Source: Thioalkalivibrio sp.
GTDB lineage: Bacteria; Pseudomonadota; Gammaproteobacteria; Ectothiorhodospirales; Ectothiorhodospiraceae
Direction of reading: 5' to 3'
DNA length: 8,616 nucleotides
Assembly: GCA_003550945.1 (NCBI GenBank)
Contig: PULL01000035.1
Location: 1 to 8,616, forward strand
The notes under the pieces were generated by a model that worked only from the letters and a program-made list of their open reading frames with translations, was not told the DNA's origin and searched no databases. This document shows positions 1 to 6,593 of this stretch, piece after piece; position 1 is the stretch's first letter, and every line of letters begins with the position of its first letter. The translations under genes and the position numbers were made by a program.

Positions 1-100
1 GCCATCCACCATGACTCCACAGGGTGCTGAAACCGTCCGCCCTTCGTACGTGGAAGGGGGGCGACCGCGATGCCCTACCGTTCCCGACCCTAGGCCGCCC

Positions 101-622
101 CTAAAGGGGCCGTGGCTCCTCGGGAGCGGATTCCCTCGCGCCGGTGAGCGACTTGCCCGATGTGATCACGCCGTTTCCGTCAGCGTAGACGAATTCGCCG
201 GGACGGATGGTCACGCCCGCAAACGTGACCGGGACATTCAGCTCGCCGATCCCTTTCTTCACACTCCGACGTGGGTGTGGCGCAAGCGCCTGCACGCCGA
301 TCGGAGTCTCCGCCAGCACCTGCACATCACGCACGCAGCCGTAGACGAGAACCCCGGCCCAGCCGTTGTCGGCGCCCTTTCGCGCGAGGTTGTCACCCAA
401 CAGCGCACAGCGCAACGAACCGCCGCCATCGACGACCAGCACCTGGCCCTGCCCCGACCGCGAGAGCTGCTCGGCGACCAGCGAATTGTCCTCGAAGCAT
501 TTGACCGTCACGACGGGACCGCCAAAGGATTCGATACCGCCAAAGCTCACGAAGAGCGGTTCCAGCACGTTCACCGCGTCCCCGTGGGCGTCGCAGAGAT
601 CAGGCAGAACGATTTCGCTCAC
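101..622 (-). CDS. rraA: RraA-family protein: putative 4-hydroxy-4-methyl-2-oxoglutarate aldolase / RNase E activity regulator
   Basis: A 173-residue protein from a GTG start. It opens PDLCDAH and continues NVLEPLF, FGGIESFGG, TVKCFEDNSL (40-48), VLVVDGGGSLR (61-71), YGCVRDV (94-100) and YADGNGVI (146-153). These are the RraA landmarks, in order and at the usual family length of about 160 residues. As I recall it, E. coli RraA has Arg-Gln where this protein has Arg98-Asp99. The Arg-Asp pair is the catalytic/metal-site signature of class II HMG/CHA aldolases, so aldolase or oxaloacetate decarboxylase activity is possible; RNase E control is unproven. Expected to be a cytoplasmic ring-forming oligomer. 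The start was chosen by family length. Its ribosome site is weak (GAG, 7 nt away), whereas an in-frame ATG at 709 has a better one (GAGG, 6 nt) and would add 29 low-complexity residues. It is the last gene of the minus-strand block, 146 nt after the preceding stop. The 100 nt beyond its stop show no supported gene. Confidence 0.88.
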   Translation of the reverse strand: MSEIVLPDLCDAHGDAVNVLEPLFVSFGGIESFGGPVVTVKCFEDNSLVAEQLSRSGQGQVLVVDGGGSLRCALLGDNLARKGADNGWAGVLVYGCVRDVQVLAETPIGVQALAPHPRRSVKKGIGELNVPVTFAGVTIRPGEFVYADGNGVITSGKSLTGARESAPEEPRPL

Positions 623-748
623 GGCGTTGCTCGCGGATGGGGTCTGGGCGTTCAGCGTAGCAGATGTCGGGCGCGGCACAGAGGCCGAGCACAGCCCCAT
701 CGTGGCCATCGCCACCCTCGCAGAGGTTCTGGAAGGCGGTCGGTGTCG

Positions 749-765
749 GGGCGATTCGATCGCCC
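749..765 (-). repeat. Perfect inverted repeat 3 nt after the membrane-protein stop codon
   Basis: GGGCGAT (749-755), a 3-nt loop, then ATCGCCC (759-765): a 7-bp perfect stem. It begins 3 nt beyond the stop codon (769-771) of the upstream membrane-protein gene on the minus strand. No T-run follows on that strand, so it is not a classical intrinsic terminator. It could be a 3'-end processing or stabilising hairpin, a weak terminator, or chance. The rest of the 623-768 gap shows only the alternative rraA start at 709. Confidence 0.4.
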
Positions 766-768
766 GCC

Positions 769-3180
769 CTATGACACTGGGCTTCCAAGCCGGGGGCCGG
801 CCAGCGCCACGAGCACGTAGGCGGCGGCAGCCAGTAGCATCACCGCACCAAAACCCATCTCCAGGGCCAGCAGCGTCGCCAGCGCAGTGGCGGCGACAGA
901 GAGACTGCTGTCGATGCCGCAGGCCCAGGGGATGTGGCTCTGGTCGCTCCCCGCAAGCCGCCGCAGCCCCAGCGGGAACATCATGCCCATCACGAATGCG
1001 GGAGGCGCCAGCAGCAGGAACACGGCAGCCGACCGCGCCGGCAGTGACCACCCCATCGACGCCTCCAGCACGGGCATCAACCACTGCCCGTACAGCAGGA
1101 TGGACACGGCAACGGTCAGAGCCGCCAACACCAGCACGCGCCCGGAGGCCGGAAGGCGCGAAGATGCGAGGCTGCCCAACCCGGAGCAGATCAGCAGCGT
1201 GGTGAGCACTGCCGCCGCCGCATACACAGGCTGCCCGAGATAAAGCACCAGTTTCTGGATCAGCACGATTTCGAACAGCATGAACCCGGTGCCGGTCCCG
1301 ACGAAAAACAGCAGGGTCCAGCGGCGACGCGTCCCGGTCCAGCCCACACGGAAAAGGGGCAGCAAGATGAGCACGAACGCGGCCAGCACGATCTGCACGA
1401 AGGTCACCACGCCCAGCACGAACCCCAACTCGAGGTAAGGCAACTCGCGCGCGCCGAAGATCCGGTACAACTCAGGCAGCCCGGACCAGCGCAGAAAGTG
1501 GGCGAAAAACGGCCGGTCATCCGTGACCGGCCGCAGGTCGAACGGGTACTGCTCGATCAGCGACGCAGGATCCCCGGATACGAGGGCGTCGACCATGTCC
1601 AGAAATCCGGGGTCGGGCAGCACGTGCAGGCGCTCGCGCTCATCGGGTGTCACCCCCGGCAGGATCAGTGGGTCGAAACCGCGGTCCCGACCGAAAACGC
1701 GAACACGCTCGACCTGCTCCGCCGTCCATGGGCTTCGGCTTGCGATATACGTGACCGTCCCCCAGCTCCGCAACGCCGCAACGTGCATTTCTGGATCGTC
1801 GATGCCCTGCCGCGCCAGACCGTCGCGCCAGGTTGAGAGTACCCGAAGGGTCTTGCGCGGCGGCTGATCATCCCAGACCGTGACCGCGATCATCCCCTCT
1901 TCCGACAGCGCAGCCCAAAGTTTCCCGAAGGCCTCGACCGTCAGTTCGTAACGCTCCTGCAACGCCCCGACCCCGGAGGTCCCACCGAACGCGCCCAATA
2001 CCGGCAATACGATCAGATCGTGCAACTCCTCGCTTGGCCGTGCGAGAAAAGCGCGTGGGCTGGTCCCGTACAGACTCACTGCGGGGTCCCGATAAACCCC
2101 GTCGACCCACTCGGGATGCCGTTCCCGAAGCAGGTGATTCGCCTGGCGGTGCGGTTCCACCGCGATCACGCGGGGCACACCGTGGGCGAGTGCCTGAGAA
2201 ACATCGTTTCCAGTGCCCGCGTCCAGCGCCAGCACCGAGCCGGGCGTCCGCACCGCGTACGGCAACCCCCGGGTGGTCCAGTCGAGGATGTGCATGTCGC
2301 CCTCGGCTGCGCGGCCCAGCAGCGTGCCGAAGTACTCGCCGTTGTTGAACATCACGTCGCGTACCGGGGGCTCCCCGATGTATCTCAGGCTCAACGACGG
2401 GGCAAAGCGCAGAGCATCCGCACGCACGATCTCCAGCCGGCCGTAGGGGCTGTAGGCCCGGTGCACTACTTCCGCGCCGGGAAGCAGCAGGGCCGAGTGA
2501 ATCGGTTTGTATTGCGACGGAGCGGGCGCGGAGGGATACACCAACGCAACCACCGGCACCGCCAGCGCCGCCGCCGCGATCCCCGTCGCGGCCTTGCGAG
2601 AAAGCCATTCCGGCCGGACGAGCCAGGCGGCGAAGAGCGGCAGCAGCGCCAGCAGCCCCGGAAGCCTGTCCGCCGGAAGGACCCACAGCAGCCCAATCAC
2701 CAGCACCGCGCCGGCGCCCGAACCCGCCATGTTCGCGAAATACAACGCTCCGATCCGCCCCACCTCACGGTAAAACACCAGGGTGATCGCAAGCCCGCCG
2801 AAGAAGAACGGGAGCGAATAGACGAGATAGAGAACCAGCAGCAACCCGAACTGTTCGTGGTCGAAGAACAGCAAGAACGCGTCGAAATCGCCGAACAGCC
2901 CGGAAAGCCAGGCAGTTGCGGCCATCGTCACCCCGGACGCGACGTACAACAGCGGAACAGCGGCCACGTAGTGGCGCGAAAGGAAGGTGCGCATCAACAC
3001 CAGCGCGGTCCCGGCGGCACCGAAGCCGAGCAGCGCCATCGAGATCACCATGTAGGCGAAGTGATGCCACTGAGACGCGGCCAGCAGCTGCATCACCACC
3101 AGCTGGAACGCGATCACGGCCGCCGACACCGCCGCGATGGCCGCATAGGTGCCGGACCGGGAGTGCAGCGGGGCGGTCAC
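769..3180 (-). CDS. Polytopic membrane protein with central spermidine-synthase/methyltransferase-like Rossmann domain
   Basis: An 803-residue protein from a GTG start. By eye there are seven N-terminal membrane segments (about 13-34, 41-63, 71-94, 111-136, 144-168, 173-188, 199-215), a soluble domain (about 216-583), and six or seven C-terminal segments (from 584). The soluble domain has a SAM-type glycine loop, VLALDAGTGNDV (316-327), followed by the acidic turn VEP (341-343). At the position where spermidine synthases carry the catalytic D-x-x-D-P, this protein reads IVLPVLGAF (390-398), so aminopropyl transfer is unlikely. The C-terminal block FMLFEIVLIQKLVLYLG (633-649), SGLGS, and PLGLRRLA with IPWACGI is typical of the widespread membrane-fused spermidine-synthase-like proteins of unknown function. 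Positive loops (RTFLSRH, YREVGR, RPEWLSRK, RTGTRRR-type at 611-620) would place the soluble domain in the periplasm. Start 22 nt after the pcm stop, with only a weak GGGG ribosome site. Function not known; methyltransferase activity is a guess from fold. Confidence 0.85.
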   Translation of the reverse strand: MTAPLHSRSGTYAAIAAVSAAVIAFQLVVMQLLAASQWHHFAYMVISMALLGFGAAGTALVLMRTFLSRHYVAAVPLLYVASGVTMAATAWLSGLFGDFDAFLLFFDHEQFGLLLVLYLVYSLPFFFGGLAITLVFYREVGRIGALYFANMAGSGAGAVLVIGLLWVLPADRLPGLLALLPLFAAWLVRPEWLSRKAATGIAAAALAVPVVALVYPSAPAPSQYKPIHSALLLPGAEVVHRAYSPYGRLEIVRADALRFAPSLSLRYIGEPPVRDVMFNNGEYFGTLLGRAAEGDMHILDWTTRGLPYAVRTPGSVLALDAGTGNDVSQALAHGVPRVIAVEPHRQANHLLRERHPEWVDGVYRDPAVSLYGTSPRAFLARPSEELHDLIVLPVLGAFGGTSGVGALQERYELTVEAFGKLWAALSEEGMIAVTVWDDQPPRKTLRVLSTWRDGLARQGIDDPEMHVAALRSWGTVTYIASRSPWTAEQVERVRVFGRDRGFDPLILPGVTPDERERLHVLPDPGFLDMVDALVSGDPASLIEQYPFDLRPVTDDRPFFAHFLRWSGLPELYRIFGARELPYLELGFVLGVVTFVQIVLAAFVLILLPLFRVGWTGTRRRWTLLFFVGTGTGFMLFEIVLIQKLVLYLGQPVYAAAAVLTTLLICSGLGSLASSRLPASGRVLVLAALTVAVSILLYGQWLMPVLEASMGWSLPARSAAVFLLLAPPAFVMGMMFPLGLRRLAGSDQSHIPWACGIDSSLSVAATALATLLALEMGFGAVMLLAAAAYVLVALAGPRLGSPVS

Positions 3181-3194
3181 GACCTGGGCCCCGG

Positions 3195-3220
3195 ACGCGC
3201 GCTTACCGAGTTTCGCGCGT
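3195..3220 (-). repeat. Perfect inverted repeat enclosing the pcm stop codon
   Basis: ACGCGCG (3195-3201) and CGCGCGT (3214-3220) form a perfect 7-bp stem, with a 12-nt loop that contains the pcm stop codon (3203-3205). It lies between pcm and the membrane-protein gene, whose GTG start is 15 nt further on the minus strand. It could influence translational coupling or mRNA decay. There is no T-run. Part of the stem is coding, and the GCGC composition raises the odds of chance. Confidence 0.35.
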
Positions 3221-3913
3221 TAGCGGAACGAAGCGAACGGGTACCAGCGATCGGGTCCGGATGTCTTCGCCCTCACGCGTGACCAGCATCAGCGTCTGCG
3301 TCAAGAAGGGCGAGCCGACCGGGATCACCATGTATCCGCCGTCGCTCAGCTGCTCCAACAACGGTGGCGGAATGTGATCCGCGGCGGCCGTGACCACGAT
3401 CGCGTCGAAAGGGGCCTTTTCCGGCCAGCCGTAATAGCCGTCACCGTGGCGCACCTGCACATGGTCGTACCCGGCGCGGCGAAGGTTCTCGGCTCCCCAG
3501 CGCGCAAGATCGCCAATGATCTCGATGGTGTACACCTCGTCGAGGATCGCGCCCAGCACAGCCGCCTGGTAGCCGGAACCGGTGCCGATTTCCAATACGC
3601 GCATGCCGGCCCGAGGTCGCACGCGCTCGGTCATATAGGCCACGAGGTGCGGCTGTGAGATGGTCTGGCCGTAGCCGATGGGCACTGGACGATCCTGGTA
3701 CGCGTGCCGTCTGCGGTCCACCGGAACGAACTCGTGGCGCGGAACCTCGCGCATCGCGGCGAGCGTGGCGGGATCCTCGATCCCACGCGCCTCGAGCTGC
3801 CGGGCGACCATGCGCTCGCGCTCGACGGCGTAAGGATCGGATTGCCCGGCTGCCAGCCCCGGCAGGACCAACGGCAGGGCCAGCAGAACCAAAACTCGGG
3901 ACAGAAGCATCAT
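3203..3913 (-). CDS. pcm: Protein-L-isoaspartate O-methyltransferase, predicted exported
   Basis: A 236-residue protein. PIMT landmarks are in order: REVPRHEFVP (55-64), GYGQTISQPHLVAYMTE (80-96), the SAM-binding motif I VLEIGTGSGYQ (106-116), and AAADHIPPPLLEQL (176-189), ending PVRFVPLTR. The family enzyme methylates isoaspartyl residues in damaged proteins using S-adenosylmethionine. It is unusual in beginning with MMLLSRVLVLLALPLVLPGL followed by AAGQS, which looks like a Sec signal peptide cleaved near residues 22-24. The mature core, of roughly 210 residues, matches the usual cytoplasmic enzyme (E. coli Pcm, about 208), so the leader is an addition. The start at 3913 is one of two adjacent ATGs, with GAGAGG 10 nt upstream. 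The frame stays open to 4006, but that extension lacks family features and would bury the leader. It lies 122 nt after ldh and 22 nt before the membrane protein gene. Whether SAM is available outside the cytoplasm is the open question. Confidence 0.92.
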   Translation of the reverse strand: MMLLSRVLVLLALPLVLPGLAAGQSDPYAVERERMVARQLEARGIEDPATLAAMREVPRHEFVPVDRRRHAYQDRPVPIGYGQTISQPHLVAYMTERVRPRAGMRVLEIGTGSGYQAAVLGAILDEVYTIEIIGDLARWGAENLRRAGYDHVQVRHGDGYYGWPEKAPFDAIVVTAAADHIPPPLLEQLSDGGYMVIPVGSPFLTQTLMLVTREGEDIRTRSLVPVRFVPLTRETR

Positions 3914-4006
3914 CGCACCGGCACCTCTCGTCGGGGACGCTCCGCCCGACGCCGCGGTCACGATGTCCGGAACGCCGCAGGGCTCCCTACAGCGAGGATA
4001 GACCAC

Positions 4007-4026
4007 CCGGACCCACGCAGGTCCGG
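4007..4026 (-). repeat. Perfect inverted repeat just after ldh; possible terminator-like hairpin
   Basis: CCGGACC (4007-4013), a 6-nt loop, then GGTCCGG (4020-4026): a perfect 7-bp GC-rich stem that starts 9 nt beyond the ldh stop codon (4036-4038) on the minus strand. The following transcript bases are mixed rather than U-rich, so simple intrinsic termination is doubtful. Its position at the head of the 122-nt ldh-pcm gap still makes partial termination or 3'-end protection plausible. No convincing promoter for pcm was seen in the rest of the gap (3914-4006). Confidence 0.45.
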
Positions 4027-4035
4027 CGAACGTCC

Positions 4036-4983
4036 TCAGTCGCCCTCGATCGTCATGCCCTGCAAGCTGTCGCGCAGCACCTGGGCAGAGGCCTCGAGCC
4101 CCCGACGCTCGGCCTCGTTCACTTCGGGTGCGAGCCGATACTCGACACCGTGCGCACCGATCACGCAGGGAATGCTGAAGCAGACGTCGCGCTGCCCATA
4201 GTCACCCTCGGGGTTCACCGAGACCGGCAGCACGCTGCGCTGGTCTTCGAGGATCACCCGGACCAGATAGGCGATCACCAGCCCGATCGCCGCATTCGTG
4301 TAGCCCTTGCGCGAGATGATGTCGAAGGCCGCGCTGCGCACCCGCTCGAACAGCCCGTTCATCGCCTCGGGGTCGAAGCGCCGGCCATTGATCGCGTGGT
4401 GCATGATGGACAGACCGCCGATCATCGCGCTGCTCCAGATCGGCACCTCGGAGTCGCCGTGTTCACCGAGGATATACGCGTGCACCGAGCGCGGATTCAC
4501 CTCGTAGACATCGCCGAGCAACGCACGGAAGCGCGACGTGTCCAGCATGGTTCCCGTACCGATGATGCGCCGGGCCGGGCGCTGGCTGAGCCGCTGCATC
4601 ACGTAGGTCAGGATGTCGACCGGGTTGGTCGCGATCACCAGGATCGCGTCCGGCGCGTGACGGTCCAGCTCTGTGGCGATCTCCCGGAACACCGCCGCGT
4701 TGCGGTTCAGCAGATCGAGCCTCGATTCGCCTGGCTTCTGGTTGACTCCGGCGGTGATCACGATCACCTGGCAGGCGGACAGGTCCGGATAATCCCCCGC
4801 CCGAACCGCCACGCGCCCGACCAGCGGTTGGCCGTGCATCAGGTCCATCGCCTCGCCCTCGGCACGCTGCCGGTTCTTGTCCACCAGCACGATGCCGCTC
4901 GCGACCTGACGCTGGAAGATGGAATACGCGGCGGCCACGCCCACATTGCCGGCGCCGATGATCCCCACGGAGAAACGTGCCAT
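4036..4983 (-). CDS. ldh: L-lactate dehydrogenase (NAD-dependent, LDH/MDH superfamily)
   Basis: A 315-residue cytoplasmic enzyme interconverting pyruvate and L-lactate with NAD(H). It has the Rossmann loop GIIGAGNVG (7-15) and acidic Asp35 ending strand 2 (VLVDKN), which favours NAD over NADP. The substrate loop is AGVNQKPGESR, where Gln82 (Gln102 in classical numbering) indicates lactate dehydrogenase; malate dehydrogenases have Arg here. Catalytic equivalents are visible: Arg88 (R109), Asp148 (D168), Arg151 (R171) and His175 in GEHGD (H195). Arg153 and His168 match R173 and H188, which bind the activator fructose-1,6-bisphosphate in Bacillus-type enzymes, so allosteric activation is possible. 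The length is normal and no key residue is missing. The ATG start is firm, with a perfect AGGAGG 7 nt upstream overlapping the stop of the preceding gene. That coupling ties it to the exported rhodanese/MBL protein, a partnership I cannot explain from known pathways. Confidence 0.93.
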   Translation of the reverse strand: MARFSVGIIGAGNVGVAAAYSIFQRQVASGIVLVDKNRQRAEGEAMDLMHGQPLVGRVAVRAGDYPDLSACQVIVITAGVNQKPGESRLDLLNRNAAVFREIATELDRHAPDAILVIATNPVDILTYVMQRLSQRPARRIIGTGTMLDTSRFRALLGDVYEVNPRSVHAYILGEHGDSEVPIWSSAMIGGLSIMHHAINGRRFDPEAMNGLFERVRSAAFDIISRKGYTNAAIGLVIAYLVRVILEDQRSVLPVSVNPEGDYGQRDVCFSIPCVIGAHGVEYRLAPEVNEAERRGLEASAQVLRDSLQGMTIEGD

Positions 4984-4990
4984 TGAGCGT

Positions 4991-4996
4991 CCTCCT
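4991..4996 (-). promoter_or_regulatory. Strong Shine-Dalgarno of ldh overlapping the upstream stop codon
   Basis: AGGAGG, 7 nt before the ldh ATG. Its first two bases are the last two of the TAG stop (4997-4995) of the rhodanese/MBL gene. The genes are 11 nt apart, so a ribosome terminating on the first gene sits on the initiation site of the second, indicating translational coupling. Confidence 0.85.
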
Positions 4997-6317
4997 AGAA
5001 GCCCAGTTCCTCGAACTCCATCTGCTGGAAGATCAGGGCGGCGTTCCGCCGCGACAGCTCATGGAAGGTGTCGAGGTGCGCGTAGGCCGACTGATCGATC
5101 TGGTAGGCATCGTTCAGGCCGCCACCGGCGTCGAGGATCTTCTGCACCTGCTCGCGCATGTACACCAGATAGTCGCGAGTGTAGCGGGTCAGGATGTCGT
5201 AGCCCTCGACCGGGCCGCCGTGTCCGGGAATGATGATCTCGGCGCCCAACTCCACCATTCGGTCCCAAGTCTCGATCCAACCTGCGGTGTCGGTGTCCTC
5301 AAAGATCGGAAGCATGCGCTCGTGGAACGCGACGTCACCGGAGATCAGTACCTTCCTATCGGGGACCCACACCACGATATCGCCCGGGCTGTGCGCCGGC
5401 CCGAGATACAGCACCTCGATGGTTTCGCCCCCCAGGTCCAGGTCGATCCGGTCGGTGAATACCTTGTCGGGCGTACCCAGACGAGTGCGGAATGCCTTGT
5501 CGCGACTGCGCTGCTGCAGGCGCGCGAGCAGCGCCGGGCCGTTTCGCTCGATCTCGCGGGCGGCATCGACATGCGCAATCACCGGCACGCCCTGATCCTG
5601 CCAGTAGGTCATGCCCAGCATCGCGTGCCCCTGCCCGTTCTCGAGCACCACGTAACGGACCGGCTGATCGGTGATCTTACGGATCTCATCGTGCAGCGAC
5701 TTTGCGAGCAGGTAGTTGTCGCCCGCGTTCACGACCACAACCCCCGCGTCGGTGATCACGAACGAGAGGTTGTTGTTGTGCCCGGAGTTTTCGTAGGTGT
5801 GAGCCTGGGTGGCGCCGATCGCCGACCACACGCCCTCGGCCACCTTCTCCGGGAGGCTGTACAGGAAGGAATCGGGCGCCTTGTCCGCGACCCACACCGG
5901 CAGCCCGGCATCACGCCACTCGAAGAAACCATCGGGGTAGTTGTACACGTTGGTGAAGCCCATCTGCTGCAGCGTCATCGCCGCCGGAGGGCTGCGCAGG
6001 TTCTGTCCGCAGTACACGACGATCGGGGTGTCCGGGTCCAGCGCCTCGCGGCCGATATGGAATTCCAGCCAGCCCCGCGGAAGGTTCAGCGTCCGGTGCG
6101 AACGGATCATGCCCCCAGTCAGCGCGACCTCGGTCTGCGTGCGCACGTCGATCACCACGTGGCGCGGATCGGTCGCGATCAGTTCACGCAGTCCTTCGGT
6201 ATCGATATCCGGAACCGTCGCCGCAGCCTGTTCGAGCAGCCCCTCGGGCGTCAGTTCAGCAGCGGAGACCGCCGCTCCCGCGATAAAAAGAACCGTTGCC
6301 GCCAACGCTCGGTGCAT
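4995..6317 (-). CDS. Exported rhodanese + metallo-beta-lactamase-fold protein with altered zinc motif
   Basis: A 440-residue protein. The N-terminus MHRALAATVLFIAGAAVSAAE is a clear signal peptide with cleavage near 18-20. Residues about 36-145 form a rhodanese domain: VVIDVRTQTEV (54-64), active-loop Cys103 in YCGQNLRS (102-109), and a closing NYPDGFFEW (126-134). Residues about 155-370 form an MBL fold resembling the SoxH/quinoprotein-relay type of exported hydrolase. The later zinc ligands are present: His309 (GPAHSPGD), Asp328 (ISGDVAF) and His366 (PGHGGP). The first motif, normally H-x-H-x-D-H, reads N-G-Q-G-H-A (227-232), so zinc site 1 is largely lost. A helical tail follows (about 373-440). 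A role in periplasmic sulfur-compound handling is inferred from the rhodanese domain; the substrate is unknown. It is first in its operon; the ATG has a GGGGGTGG ribosome site 6 nt upstream. The final stop is shared with the ldh ribosome site. Confidence 0.88.
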   Translation of the reverse strand: MHRALAATVLFIAGAAVSAAELTPEGLLEQAAATVPDIDTEGLRELIATDPRHVVIDVRTQTEVALTGGMIRSHRTLNLPRGWLEFHIGREALDPDTPIVVYCGQNLRSPPAAMTLQQMGFTNVYNYPDGFFEWRDAGLPVWVADKAPDSFLYSLPEKVAEGVWSAIGATQAHTYENSGHNNNLSFVITDAGVVVVNAGDNYLLAKSLHDEIRKITDQPVRYVVLENGQGHAMLGMTYWQDQGVPVIAHVDAAREIERNGPALLARLQQRSRDKAFRTRLGTPDKVFTDRIDLDLGGETIEVLYLGPAHSPGDIVVWVPDRKVLISGDVAFHERMLPIFEDTDTAGWIETWDRMVELGAEIIIPGHGGPVEGYDILTRYTRDYLVYMREQVQKILDAGGGLNDAYQIDQSAYAHLDTFHELSRRNAALIFQQMEFEELGF

Positions 6318-6350
6318 GTGCCGCCACCCCCGCTCCAGGTTGTTTGCTCA

Positions 6351-6369
6351 GCGGGCGAGAATAGCCCGC
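6351..6369. repeat. Inverted repeat in the divergent region, overlapping a candidate -10
   Basis: GCGGGC (6351-6356), a 7-nt spacer, then GCCCGC (6364-6369): a perfect 6-bp dyad 33 nt upstream of the rhodanese/MBL start. The spacer contains the candidate -10 hexamer, so the dyad could be an operator. It could equally be a leader hairpin, or chance in GC-rich DNA. Confidence 0.3.
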
Positions 6370-6388
6370 CAGCCCGTTGTGTTGCCAG
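6358..6388 (-). promoter_or_regulatory. Candidate sigma-70-type promoter for the minus-strand operon
   Basis: On the minus strand, CTGGCA (6388-6383; 4 of 6 matches to TTGACA) and TATTCT (6363-6358; 4 of 6 matches to TATAAT) are separated by 19 nt, longer than the ideal 17. The -10 lies 40 nt upstream of the rhodanese/MBL start, a sensible leader length. It is the best candidate I could find for the operon, but weak. Confidence 0.25.
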
Positions 6389-6504
6389 TGTGTATGGGGC
6401 CGCCGCGGACTCCCCGACCTCGGTGCGAGGTAACGGACGCAGGCCGCTGCACAGCCGGTCTTCCGCGGATCCGGCTGTTGTACGATGAACCCTATTTACC
6501 GACG

Positions 6505-6511
6505 AAGGAGA
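6505..6511 (+). other. Orphan Shine-Dalgarno-like sequence upstream of the plus-strand gene
   Basis: AAGGAGA is the best ribosome-binding match in the divergent region, but no ATG, GTG or TTG stands at normal distance. An ATT at 6522 lies 11 nt downstream, in the frame of the gene assigned to start at 6594; that frame is open back to a stop at 6486-6488. It may be chance, or may mark a non-standard start. Confidence 0.25.
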
Positions 6512-6593
6512 CAGCCGCGGCATTCCCCCTCGAACCACCCGCAAGGCGCGCGGCGCCCGGGCGGCGGCGACCGAGAGCTTGAAGACGAAGCCC

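Noticed and set aside
97..110. Small hairpin GCCCC-TAAA-GGGGC overlapping the rraA stop as a terminator
   Set aside because: The stem is only 5 bp, contains the stop codon in its loop, and is not followed by a T-run on the minus strand.
623..1084. Upstream extension of the rraA frame to 1084
   Set aside because: Most of it lies inside the coding sequence of the membrane protein gene (769-3180), in another frame. It shows no domain, and its composition is typical of an out-of-frame GC-rich reading.
1868..3282. Long open frames on both strands (for example 2020-3282 plus, 1868-2686 minus)
   Set aside because: They are Arg/Pro/Gly/His-rich shadow frames opposite or across the membrane protein gene, with no recognisable motif.
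4036..4983. Malate dehydrogenase identity for the 4036-4983 gene
   Set aside because: The specificity residue is Gln (AGVNQKPGESR), not the Arg that malate dehydrogenases use to bind the second carboxylate.
6461..6486. Promoter for the plus-strand gene with TACGAT (6481-6486) as -10
   Set aside because: No -35 resembling TTGACA lies at 16-18 nt, and the hexamer match alone is too weak.
3655..6488. Long plus-strand frames 3655-4986 and 4977-6488
   Set aside because: They are antisense to well-recognised pcm, ldh and rhodanese/MBL genes; the translations are low-complexity and match no family I know.
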